From contig JANQGC010000369.1 of assembly GCA_028277515.1 (NCBI GenBank), forward strand, positions 21,607-85,606: a stretch of 64,000 nt of DNA. Reading direction: 5' to 3'. The position numbers were made by a program, and so were the translations under genes. The notes beneath the pieces are model-generated. The model had not been told where the DNA came from, searched no databases, and saw nothing but the letters and a program-made list of their open reading frames with translations. This stretch comes from Anaerolineae bacterium. GTDB lineage: Bacteria > Chloroflexota > Anaerolineae > Promineifilales > Promineifilaceae. Below, in pieces: positions 35,886 through 44,020 of the stretch. Position 1 is the stretch's first letter, and each line of letters begins with the position of its first letter.

Positions 35886-38087
35886 ATGACCCGATCAAAA
35901 ACTTCTTCCAGTCGTTCAAAGAAGCGTTCTCCACCTCCCCCAACCTGGGATGAACGGCTGATCAGCAAACTGATGCCTTACCGGCTGGAAATGGTCGGTC
36001 TACTGCTATTTATTGTGGCCGTTGTCACTCTGTTGGCTCTATTTGGTTTTACACAGTCGGACTGGCTGCAATGGTGGACTCGCTTATTGAGTCAAATTTT
36101 CGGTTGGGGAGCGATAGCACTCAGCCTCATCGTGGCCGGAACGGGTATACACATAATGCTGCGCAAAGTTGAAAAACCATACCATATCCGGCCGGCACAA
36201 ATCATCGGCCTGGAATTAATATTATTACCTGCGCTGGCTTTAAGTCACCAACTTTCCGGGGCGACAATGGTTGACGCTTATCAAGGGCAAGCCGGCGGTC
36301 TTGTGGGGTGGGCATTATCAGAACCTCTCTTAGATTTCCTCGGACCTGTTTTGACCGGCGTATTGTATATCTCACTGTTAATCTGGGGTTTTTCATTGTT
36401 GATCGGCTTGAAATGGGAGACGGTCCATCATTTCCTCTGGCGCAGCTCCCGAAGAACCGGAAATTGGGCAACTGAGGTCGCACCTGAAGAGATCGAGAAA
36501 AAAAGTAAAAGGCGGCAAACAAAGAACATCATACCATCTCCTGCCTCACCGACAGCAAGAATTTCGGCCGCCGCTTCGCCACCGCCGGCAGTTGCCCCTA
36601 AACCCAAACGGCGCGATCGTCGTCTGCCGCCAATTACTCTGCTTGAATCAGGATCGTCAATGGACGAGGATGAGCAGGAAATCCAGGAACGAAAAGAAAC
36701 GATTGAACAGACGCTGGCCGATTTTGGCATTCCTGCCGAAGTAACCCAAATCCGCCGAGGACCGGCCGTGACCCAGTATGGGGTAACACCAGGGTATATT
36801 GAAAAAACGGGACCGGACGGCCAGATTACCCGACATAAAATCCGAATCGGACAAATTTCGGCCCTGCGGCGTGATCTGGCCTTAGCCCTGGCCGCTCCAC
36901 GCTTACGCATACAAGCCCCAATTCCAGGCCGGGGCGTGGTCGGTATTGAAGTGCCCAATGCACAGGTCAATCTTGTCCGCCTGCGTGACGTGCTGGAATC
37001 GCCGCAATTCAGAACGGTCAAAGCTCCTTTGGCTGTGGGGCTGGGAAGAAATGTTTCAGGTGAGACGGAAGCGATTGATTTAGCTAAGCTGCCCCACCTG
37101 CTTATTGCGGGAACGACCGGTTCAGGTAAATCTATCTGTATCAATGCTTTTGTTTCCAGTCTTGTTTTTAACAATACACCTGAGCAGCTACAGATCATCA
37201 TGATCGATCCGAAAAAGGTGGAGCTGATTCGCTTCAACGGGCTGCCCCATCTCATCGGCAAGGTAGAGGTTGAAGCCGATCGCGCTGTGGGGGTGCTGCG
37301 CTGGCTAACAGTGGAAATGGACCGGCGCTATGAAACCTTCGCCAGGGTGGGCGCACGCAACTTAAACGGTTATAACCGGCGTATCGCCCAGCAAGGGGAT
37401 GATGCCCAGCCTCTGCCCTATATCGCGGTCTTCATCGATGAATTAGCTGACCTGATGTATGTTTATCCTGGCGATGTAGAACGTACCCTTTGCCGGCTGG
37501 CCCAAATGGCCAGAGCCACCGGCATTCATCTAGTTGTGGCAACCCAACGGCCGTCAACCGACGTGATTACCGGCTTAATCAAAGCCAACTTTCCCGCTCG
37601 CCTCTCCTTTAACGTCGCTTCCGGCACGGATTCGCGCGTTATTTTAGATTCAATCGGTGCCGAGCAGCTACTCGGAAAGGGGGACATGCTCTTTCTCGCT
37701 CCTGACGCCAGCGGACCTACACGCGTACAAGGTATTTTTGTTACCGATGATGAGGTGGAGAAATTAGTCACCTTCTGGAAGAAGATGCGCCCCGATCATT
37801 CTCCTGGTGACCCCCCTTGGGAAACATTGATCGCCAAGCATGCATTACTGGATGAAACGGACACGCTATTGGAAGCAGCCATAGAACTGGCCAAGAAAAA
37901 CGAGCACCTGTCTGCTTCTTATTTGCAGCGTCGTTTACGTTTAGGCTATCCTCGCGCGGCCCGGTTAATGGAACACCTCTATGAAATGGGTCTGGTTGAA
38001 GATCCAAAGTCCGGGGGGAAGACACGCAAAACCTATACGGATGAAGATGATGATCCACTTGACCGAATCTTATCTGAACGGGATTAA
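35886..38087 (+). CDS. ftsK: DNA translocase FtsK/SpoIIIE
   Basis: Septal or chromosome-segregation DNA pump of 733 residues. Four N-terminal transmembrane helices lie in about residues 35-175, followed by a short Pro/Lys-rich linker. The motor has Walker A GTTGSGKS at residues 409-416, IMIDPKKVEL, FIDELADL and the ATQRPS block. A C-terminal gamma winged-helix domain (SASYLQRRLRLGYPRAARL) recognises orienting DNA motifs. I chose the ATG at 35886 because AGGTGAG lies 6 bp upstream; an ATG at 35841 in frame would add 15 residues with a poorer RBS. Confidence 0.95.
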   Translation: MTRSKTSSSRSKKRSPPPPTWDERLISKLMPYRLEMVGLLLFIVAVVTLLALFGFTQSDWLQWWTRLLSQIFGWGAIALSLIVAGTGIHIMLRKVEKPYHIRPAQIIGLELILLPALALSHQLSGATMVDAYQGQAGGLVGWALSEPLLDFLGPVLTGVLYISLLIWGFSLLIGLKWETVHHFLWRSSRRTGNWATEVAPEEIEKKSKRRQTKNIIPSPASPTARISAAASPPPAVAPKPKRRDRRLPPITLLESGSSMDEDEQEIQERKETIEQTLADFGIPAEVTQIRRGPAVTQYGVTPGYIEKTGPDGQITRHKIRIGQISALRRDLALALAAPRLRIQAPIPGRGVVGIEVPNAQVNLVRLRDVLESPQFRTVKAPLAVGLGRNVSGETEAIDLAKLPHLLIAGTTGSGKSICINAFVSSLVFNNTPEQLQIIMIDPKKVELIRFNGLPHLIGKVEVEADRAVGVLRWLTVEMDRRYETFARVGARNLNGYNRRIAQQGDDAQPLPYIAVFIDELADLMYVYPGDVERTLCRLAQMARATGIHLVVATQRPSTDVITGLIKANFPARLSFNVASGTDSRVILDSIGAEQLLGKGDMLFLAPDASGPTRVQGIFVTDDEVEKLVTFWKKMRPDHSPGDPPWETLIAKHALLDETDTLLEAAIELAKKNEHLSASYLQRRLRLGYPRAARLMEHLYEMGLVEDPKSGGKTRKTYTDEDDDPLDRILSERD

Positions 38088-38101
38088 CGTTTGATCGTTC
38101 C

Positions 38102-38887
38102 ATGATTGATTGGCGTATCGGCACAATGGGTTTTAACTATAAACAGTGGGTAGGCCCTTTCTATCCCGACGGGTTGCCCGCGCGCAACCATTTAGCTTAT
38201 TATGGCGAGCGGCTCAATGCCCTGGAAATGGATTCCACTTTCTATGGCTCCCCAACAGAAAAAACGGTATTGCGTTGGGCTTCCACGACACCTCCGGACT
38301 TCAAAATCTGCCCCAAAATGCCGCGACAGATCACGCATGATTTACGGCTCCTAAAAACCGAGAAGTTAACGGCCGAATTTCTCTCTCGCATGCGCCTGCT
38401 GGACGATAAACTAGGTCCCATCTTGATCCAGTTTCCTCCTGACTTCACCATGGCTGACGTTGGTGCACTGGTTAACTTTCTGCCCCAACTCCCATCAGAA
38501 ATGCGCTTTGCTATTGAATTTCGCCACCGTTCCTGGGATAAAACGGAAACGGCCGTCTTGCTGCAAGCCAGCAATATTTGCTTGGTTTCGGTTGATTATA
38601 TTCATGTGCCGCGGCAAATAATACCAACAACAGACTTTCTGTATCTGCGCTTTCTCGGCCCGCGCGGCCGGTTCCCAAATAAAGATCGCGAAATAGTTGA
38701 CCGCACGGATGACCTCAACTGGTGGTGGCAAACGCTCCAACCCCATTTGCCGCAGGTGCATACGGTTTATGCCTTTTTCAACGACGATTACAGTGGTTTT
38801 TCGCCGCAAACTTGCAACCGCTTTAAGGATGTGATTGGCCTTGAACCCAGTGAAACAAGGCCGATGCAGCAAGGAAGATTATTTTAA
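38102..38887 (+). CDS. DUF72 family protein (YecE-like)
   Basis: TIM-barrel-type protein of 261 residues. The N-terminal IGTMGFNYKQWVGPFYPDGLP and LNALEMDSTFYGSPTEKTVLRW blocks define DUF72, and FAIEFRHRSW and VYAFFNDDYSG follow in the expected order. The biochemical function of the family is not established. It begins 14 bp after ftsK, so it is probably in the same transcript. Confidence 0.9.
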   Translation: MIDWRIGTMGFNYKQWVGPFYPDGLPARNHLAYYGERLNALEMDSTFYGSPTEKTVLRWASTTPPDFKICPKMPRQITHDLRLLKTEKLTAEFLSRMRLLDDKLGPILIQFPPDFTMADVGALVNFLPQLPSEMRFAIEFRHRSWDKTETAVLLQASNICLVSVDYIHVPRQIIPTTDFLYLRFLGPRGRFPNKDREIVDRTDDLNWWWQTLQPHLPQVHTVYAFFNDDYSGFSPQTCNRFKDVIGLEPSETRPMQQGRLF

Positions 38888-39011
38888 ACATCGTAGGTAT
38901 GCTCTATCTAACAATAAACGTCGCAGCCAGATTGCTTGCTCACACCCCAATAGTAAGGGAAAATAAGGTTTACTAACCCTAAAGGATTCATTTTTATATA
39001 CCAACGATAAA

Positions 39012-39069
39012 ATGCCAGTCACTTTTCAAGAGCGGACATAAGGAAATTAATCAGTTAAAGTGGCTGGCA
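39012..39069 (+). repeat. Long-arm hairpin upstream of a small hypothetical gene
   Basis: TGCCAGTCACTTT (39012-39024) and AAAGTGGCTGGCA (39057-39069) pair over 13 bp with one mismatch, around a 32-nt loop. The CAGTCACTTT core resembles the GTGAC twin-palindrome family, but the rest is different. It lies 35 bp before the start of the gene at 39105. Confidence 0.65.
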
Positions 39070-39104
39070 CCTGGTTACGATGCTGGCTTAATGGAGCAGA
39101 ATTA

Positions 39105-39521
39105 ATGGCAATCATCACAAATTATGTAGCAAACGGAACTTATGTAGGCCAGACAGTTGAAGTCAAAGCAAAAAAAGTTGTTTGGGTAAAAGTGGGCCAG
39201 GGAAAGGTTAAAACTTTTTCAGACCATGAAGTCAATATCGCCGGAAAGATTAGTATCCTGGGATACAGCGGGGATTTGAACATTCATTTGCTGTTGAGCG
39301 ATCAAGATCCAACTGCTATTAATGGTCCTTGCCTGCTGCAGCTTAATACCCATATCGATAATCAAGCCAGATACGAAGCGAAAAATGGTGCGCTGACTGT
39401 TTACGCAGTGTTGGGTGGCAAAAATCAAAACATCAGCATCCTACCCAGCAATAATGGCCGGCAAACCGAATGCAAACTTTTCGGCCACGTGAACGAAACC
39501 GTCCATCTCGACCCCAAGTAA
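39105..39521 (+). CDS. Hypothetical small protein, beta-rich
   Basis: A predicted 138-residue protein with no family I recognise, no signal peptide and no transmembrane segment. Alternating hydrophobic residues suggest mostly beta strands. I chose the ATG at 39105 because GGAGCA lies upstream; a GTG at 39060 is in frame but lies inside the hairpin. It stands alone between the DUF72 gene and the IclR region. Confidence 0.55.
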   Translation: MAIITNYVANGTYVGQTVEVKAKKVVWVKVGQGKVKTFSDHEVNIAGKISILGYSGDLNIHLLLSDQDPTAINGPCLLQLNTHIDNQARYEAKNGALTVYAVLGGKNQNISILPSNNGRQTECKLFGHVNETVHLDPK

Positions 39522-39822
39522 CAAAACATTTTCAATAGCCTGCTTCATCCCCCTTTCAACTAAACGAAAGAGAATTTAGCTTCGTCTCCCGAGTGATCGA
39601 TCCCCTTCCGATTTCCCTAAAATCGTGAACAGTGATCAACTTAACTCATTATATCTAAAATTTTCCAGCCTATTGAAACTGTTTCACATATGTGATACAA
39701 TCTCCTTGCTTTTGTGGGAAAAATATCTCGATAAATGTTTTTGTGAGTTAATTTTTGCAGCAAATTTTGTACTTTAAGCGAGATTTTAAGGCGGGCAATC
39801 TTTTCAAATATATTGAGTCCCT
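39522..39822 (+). promoter_or_regulatory. Upstream region of the iclR-type gene
   Basis: A 301-bp gene-free region. It contains one good promoter (39673-39701) and an AT-rich leader of about 115 nt with no clear Shine-Dalgarno before the ATG at 39823. No other structure was recognised. Confidence 0.5.
39673..39701 (+). promoter_or_regulatory. Promoter with a palindromic operator in its spacer
   Basis: TTGAAA (39673-39678), exactly 17 nt, TACAAT (39696-39701). The spacer contains the perfect 12-bp palindrome TCACATATGTGA (39684-39695). Its placement suits repression, most simply autoregulation by the IclR-type protein encoded next. Confidence 0.7.
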
Positions 39823-40629
39823 ATGAATAAGAACTCTGATTCCAGTTATGTACCGGTTAAGTCGGCGGTACGAACGATGGACTTATTTGAACTACTTTCA
39901 AAATATTCCGAGGGGCTTTCGCTTAAGAGTATTGCCCAACACCTCGATATTCCTTTAAGCAGCACATACAATTTAGCTTTGACCTTAACCGATCGTGGTT
40001 ATCTGTTACGCGACGAAAGAACACGCACTTATCGTTTGGGTCCTAAGTTCGCACAAATCCAGGTTTCCTATTTAGCGAACACCAATTTGATTCAAACGGC
40101 CGTTCCGATCATGAAGAAGCTCCAACGGGAAACTGAGGAAACAACCAGTTTAGCCGTACTGCAAGGACCTCGGGTCTTATACATGCATAAACTCTTGGGG
40201 CAGGGGAGCATGCAGTTAATAGGGCCTCATGGCACCTCACGCTACGCTCACTCCAATGCAGCCGGCAAAATACTACTCGCACAACTTACAGAAATAGAAA
40301 TTAACACTGTCTTTCCGGAAGAGCATCTTCCCCAACTAACCCCTCATACTATTTCCTCACGAACCGTGTTGAAACAAAAATTAAGAGAAATTCGACATGC
40401 TGAAGTCGCCTACGAACATGAAGAGGCCATACAAGGTGTTTGGGCGATGGCCAGTTGTATTTGGGATCAAGACGGTTTTCCAGTAGCAGCCATCAGCATC
40501 GTCGCCCCTATCACACGCCTAAAAACAAAAGACACAACGGATTGGCATATGCTCATAAAAGAAGCAGCACATGAAATTAGCGTCAGGTTAGGTTATCGCA
40601 TGCCCACATTCTCCTATCAACACGGATAA
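39823..40629 (+). CDS. IclR-family transcriptional regulator
   Basis: Protein of 268 residues. The N-terminal winged helix-turn-helix covers about residues 12-75 (AVRTMDLFELLSK, LSLKSIAQHLDIPLSSTYNLALTL). The C-terminal effector domain includes MQLIGPHGTSRYAHSNAAGKILLA and ASCIWDQDGFPVAAISIVAP, typical of IclR proteins that bind small aromatic or carboxylic compounds. It heads the ABC transporter/amidohydrolase/Rid cluster and is the likely regulator of it. A palindrome sits inside its own promoter. Confidence 0.93.
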   Translation: MNKNSDSSYVPVKSAVRTMDLFELLSKYSEGLSLKSIAQHLDIPLSSTYNLALTLTDRGYLLRDERTRTYRLGPKFAQIQVSYLANTNLIQTAVPIMKKLQRETEETTSLAVLQGPRVLYMHKLLGQGSMQLIGPHGTSRYAHSNAAGKILLAQLTEIEINTVFPEEHLPQLTPHTISSRTVLKQKLREIRHAEVAYEHEEAIQGVWAMASCIWDQDGFPVAAISIVAPITRLKTKDTTDWHMLIKEAAHEISVRLGYRMPTFSYQHG

Positions 40630-40676
40630 AAAAATGCGCAATATTAGCCTAGTGATTTGTTTTCAAAATAAGCTAT

Positions 40677-40765
40677 GTGACAGTCACTTTATTATCCATA
40701 TTGCCGCTCAAATAATAACCAAGGTGACTGTCACATGTTGAGGAACTTCGTAAACAAACCACTTA
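40677..40765 (+). repeat. GTGAC twin-palindrome element, copy 2
   Basis: GTGACAGTCAC (40677-40687), a 36-nt loop containing TTGCCGCTCAAATAATAACC, GTGACTGTCAC (40724-40734), then the flank GAGGAACTTCGTAAACAAAC. It ends just before the RBS of the ABC ATPase gene. The loop is homologous to copy 4 in the same orientation and to copy 3 in inverse orientation. Confidence 0.85.
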
Positions 40766-40775
40766 GGAGTGAGCG

Positions 40776-41609
40776 ATGAATGGTTCTACATTGATTAATA
40801 TAGAAAATGTATCCAAGATATATTCAACCTCAAATGAAGATGTCCATGCCCTGGACACGATCGATCTTGACATAAAAGACGGTGAATTCGTCTCCCTGGT
40901 AGGTCCCAGCGGTTGTGGCAAAAGCACGCTTATGATGCTTATTGCGGGATTAACGCCGCCTTCCACCGGCCAGATCTCCATCGCCGGTGAGGTAGTAACG
41001 AAACCGTTTACCAACCTGGGAATTGTATTCCAACGTGATGTTCTGCTAGATTGGAGAAACGTGCTGGATAATGTGTTGCTGCAAATTGAAATTCGCCGCT
41101 TGAAGCGGAAAGAATACGAGGGTCACGCCCTGGATCTTTTGCAAAGAACCGGCCTGCAAGGATTTGAAAAATCCTACCCTAGAGAGCTTTCCGGGGGGAT
41201 GCGCCAACGCGTTTCCATCTGTCGTGCCCTGCTACATGATCCATCCCTGCTTCTGATGGATGAACCTTTTGGTGCATTGGACGCTATCACGCGCGATCAA
41301 ATGAATTTGGACCTGGAAAGAATATGGGAGCAAAGTCAAAAAACGGTTCTATTTGTAACGCATAGCGTTCCGGAGGCAATATTCCTCTCCCACCGCATTC
41401 TCATAATGTCTCCACGGCCGGGGCGTATTGTGGAAACGATAGACATAGACCTCCCTAGGCCACGAACGCTGGCTATGCGCGATAGCCCTGAATTTATCGA
41501 ATACAACCGGCAAATAAGAGATATATTTAGCCAACAGGGCATCTTAATTGAATCAATATCCGAAGCATCATCTATTTCCCAATCAGTAACGGCATCTGTT
41601 GATTACTGA
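40776..41609 (+). CDS. ABC transporter ATP-binding protein (SsuB/TauB/NMT1-system type)
   Basis: ATPase of 277 residues energising the import of a small organic compound. Walker A GPSGCGKST is at residues 43-51, followed by VFQRDVLLDWRNVLDNV (Q-loop), LSGGMRQRVSICRALLHDPSLLLMDEPFGALD and the H-loop LFVTHSVPEA. The family imports nitrate, sulfonates, taurine or pyrimidine precursors. RBS TAGGAG precedes the ATG. The permease and binding protein genes are in the same cluster, with structured repeats in the two leading gaps. Confidence 0.93.
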   Translation: MNGSTLINIENVSKIYSTSNEDVHALDTIDLDIKDGEFVSLVGPSGCGKSTLMMLIAGLTPPSTGQISIAGEVVTKPFTNLGIVFQRDVLLDWRNVLDNVLLQIEIRRLKRKEYEGHALDLLQRTGLQGFEKSYPRELSGGMRQRVSICRALLHDPSLLLMDEPFGALDAITRDQMNLDLERIWEQSQKTVLFVTHSVPEAIFLSHRILIMSPRPGRIVETIDIDLPRPRTLAMRDSPEFIEYNRQIRDIFSQQGILIESISEASSISQSVTASVDY

Positions 41610-41647
41610 TTTTTCCAGCATGATGGTTTTTCAGAAATAGTCTCAAT

Positions 41648-41733
41648 GTGACCGTCACTTTGCTCATTATTTGAGAGGCAACAGACAAAAAGTGACTGTC
41701 ACTTGTTAAGAAACTTCGGGAACAAACCATTTA
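41648..41733 (+). repeat. GTGAC twin-palindrome element, copy 3 (loop inverted)
   Basis: GTGACCGTCAC (41648-41658), a 33-nt loop, GTGACTGTCAC (41692-41702), then the flank AAGAAACTTCGGGAACAAAC. The loop, read on the opposite strand, contains TTGCCTCTCAAATAATGAGC, matching the loops of copies 2 and 4. The flank keeps the same orientation as copy 2. It lies directly before the permease RBS. Confidence 0.85.
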
Positions 41734-41747
41734 CAGAGGAGAATGTT

Positions 41748-42605
41748 ATGGCACAAGAAAAAGCTCTAATACCGGAACAAAAGCAGCAATCTCAAGCACA
41801 GAAGCCCCAAAAAAAGAATAAGATTCTGACCTGGATTCAACATTATAGTTACTCCATCATCGCGGTCCTGGTTTTTATCGCTTTGTGGGAATTCATCGTT
41901 GACACCAGAGAAATCCAGGCATACATCCTTCCTGCCCCTTCCATGATCATACAGGACATTATCGACAATTTTGATCTGCTTGTCTCTTATAGTCTTGTAA
42001 CGGCATGGGAAATTTTATTAGGTTTCTTACTCGCGGTCGTTATCGGAATTCCTATTGGCATGGCCATATATTATTCGGGGCTGATGGAACGTATCATTTA
42101 CCCTTTTCTTGTTATTTCGCAGACGATTCCTAAGATAGCCCTGGCGCCTCTGCTCGTTCTTTGGTTCGGGTGGGGAATCATGCCCAAAATTGTCGTCGCA
42201 TTCCTCATTGCTTTCTTTCCTATTGTGGTCGATACCGTTGTAGGGCTTAAAAATACTGAACCGGAAATGATCCTCCTGGTCAGATCGATGGGTGCTGACA
42301 AACTCCAAACCTTTTTTAAGATCAGCCTTCCTACCGCGTTGCCAAATATTTTCGGTGCGCTAAAAGTTGCCAGTACTTTAGCTGTCGTGGGTGCTGTTGT
42401 TGGTGAGTTTGTTGCCTCCGATGCCGGCCTTGGCTATTTGCTGGTCGTTTCTCAAGGGTATTTAGACACCACAATGATGTTTGCCGGCATCTTCTTCCTC
42501 AGTATGCTGGGCATCATTTTCTTTTTTGTCATTGAGCTCCTGGAAAAGATTGTCATACCTTGGAAAGTAGAAAAAGAGGGAATTCTTCGAAGCGCAACAA
42601 TGTAG
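41748..42605 (+). CDS. ABC transporter permease (SsuC/TauC type)
   Basis: Integral membrane protein of 285 residues with about six helices and the cytoplasmic EAA loop (LLVRSMGADKLQTFFKISLPTALPNIFGAL). Start chosen at 41748 with RBS AGAGGAG 7 bp upstream; an earlier in-frame TTG at 41703 lies within the structured repeat. The N-terminus is Gln/Lys-rich and cytoplasmic. It works with the ATPase at 40776 and the binding protein at 45101. Confidence 0.92.
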   Translation: MAQEKALIPEQKQQSQAQKPQKKNKILTWIQHYSYSIIAVLVFIALWEFIVDTREIQAYILPAPSMIIQDIIDNFDLLVSYSLVTAWEILLGFLLAVVIGIPIGMAIYYSGLMERIIYPFLVISQTIPKIALAPLLVLWFGWGIMPKIVVAFLIAFFPIVVDTVVGLKNTEPEMILLVRSMGADKLQTFFKISLPTALPNIFGALKVASTLAVVGAVVGEFVASDAGLGYLLVVSQGYLDTTMMFAGIFFLSMLGIIFFFVIELLEKIVIPWKVEKEGILRSATM

Positions 42606-42614
42606 GAACGGAAA

Positions 42615-43985
42615 ATGGATTCTCAGCCGAATGCAGATCTTCTCATTATAGGAAGTTGGGCCTGGGTTGGATCCGGCCAACTGCTCAAGGATGTAGCTGT
42701 CGCGACGGCAGGTGAGCACATCCTTGAGATTGCCAATGCACAAAAACTTCGGTTGAAATACCCTCAGGCGCAGGTTATCGGTGGCGAAAATCGGCTTCTG
42801 GTCCCCGGATTCATCAGCACTCACACCCATTTATTCCAAACTTATCTCAAAGGTGTGGGCATGGAGTTGCCATTATACGAATGGATTCAGAAGGTTACCA
42901 TACCTGCTGCTTTGCAGATGAGTGAACGAGATGCTTATCTTTCGGCCGCCGTTGGCATTATGGAAGCTATCCGTTCCGGAACCACAACCGTGATGGAATA
43001 TAGCTACGCCTTTCCCGATCCTGAAATTTTTGATGCCATCATCCAGGCTTTCGCCGATTTTGGGATCAGGGGTTGGTTGGGCGTCGGGGTTAATGATACG
43101 GGAGCGGCGGACGGGGGCCATAAGGCATTTATTCAGCCTTTGGAAAAATGTCTATTGCGCCTGAACGCCTTGAAGACAAAACTGGATCACCCTCCTGGAA
43201 AGCATATCAAATTGGCTATTTCCCCATCCAGTATTAGAGGTTTATCGAGCAATGCTCTGCAAGAACTAAGGGATTATGCGGAAGAGCACGACATCGTTTT
43301 CTCGCTCCACACCAATGAAACGAATCGAGATAACGAGGTAGCACTCAAACGCTTTGGCAGACGCACAATTCCAACGCTCGCTGAATTCGGTGTGCTATCG
43401 CCACGTTTCCTTGCGGTACATTGTGTGCAGATGAGTGAAGAGGATATCCATTTAATCGCCCAGCATGGCGCACATGTTTCTCATAACCCGGTGAGTAATA
43501 TGTATCTTGGTGTTGGCATAGCTCCCGTTAAACAAATGATGGAAGGCGGTATAAATATCAGTCTCGGCGTGGATGGCGCGGCCAGTAACAACAGTCAAGA
43601 TATGTTAGAAAATATCAAAGTGACCGCCCTCGCTCAGCGTGCTGCTGCCCGCCATCCAGGCGCGATAAAAGCGACCGATGCTCTGAAAATGGCCACCTGT
43701 GGCGGTGCAAAATCATTGGATATGGAAGGCCAACTCGGAGAACTCACCGCCGGCAGTTTAGCGGACATAACTGTGCTAAATTTTAATACGCCCAAATCTT
43801 TACCGGTTCATGATCCTGTTGCCAACCTGGTGTTTTCCGCTTCAGAAGAAAACGTTGAGACCGTGATCGTGGCTGGAAAAATAATCCTGGATGACGGCAA
43901 ATTTATAAATGTCAATGAGAAAGCATTGCTCATGGAGGCCCAACAAGCTGCCAGCAGGCTTGTTCATAAAGCAGCTATTTTTTAA
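42615..43985 (+). CDS. COG0402 amidohydrolase (deaminase/chlorohydrolase family)
   Basis: Metal-dependent hydrolase of 456 residues. Metal ligands are His70 and His72 (STHTHLFQTYLKG), a His in SLHTNETN, a His in AVHCVQM, and Asp in LGVDGAASNNSQDM. The Glu of HTNET and the SHNPVSNMYLGVGIAPV block match enzymes such as SAH/MTA deaminase, 8-oxoguanine deaminase and s-triazine hydrolases. The substrate is probably an amino-substituted N-heterocycle. It follows the permease by 9 bp, in the same operon as the importer. Confidence 0.88.
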   Translation: MDSQPNADLLIIGSWAWVGSGQLLKDVAVATAGEHILEIANAQKLRLKYPQAQVIGGENRLLVPGFISTHTHLFQTYLKGVGMELPLYEWIQKVTIPAALQMSERDAYLSAAVGIMEAIRSGTTTVMEYSYAFPDPEIFDAIIQAFADFGIRGWLGVGVNDTGAADGGHKAFIQPLEKCLLRLNALKTKLDHPPGKHIKLAISPSSIRGLSSNALQELRDYAEEHDIVFSLHTNETNRDNEVALKRFGRRTIPTLAEFGVLSPRFLAVHCVQMSEEDIHLIAQHGAHVSHNPVSNMYLGVGIAPVKQMMEGGINISLGVDGAASNNSQDMLENIKVTALAQRAAARHPGAIKATDALKMATCGGAKSLDMEGQLGELTAGSLADITVLNFNTPKSLPVHDPVANLVFSASEENVETVIVAGKIILDDGKFINVNEKALLMEAQQAASRLVHKAAIF

Positions 43986-44020
43986 ATTAAACCATTATTG
44001 ATCCAACCCGAGGAAAACAG

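Noticed and set aside
35600..35968. Minus-strand frame between the S1 gene and ftsK
   Set aside because: It overlaps the third S1 domain and the ftsK start in antisense and has no supporting features.
36428..37261. Long minus-strand frame opposite ftsK (277 codons)
   Set aside because: The plus strand encodes intact FtsK motor motifs here. The antisense protein is Arg/Ser/Pro-rich with no family features.
40677..41733. CRISPR array suspected from repeated GTGACTGTCAC units
   Set aside because: Repeats are only 11-15 bp palindromes in pairs about 1 kb apart, with homologous loops rather than unique spacers, and no cas genes are present.
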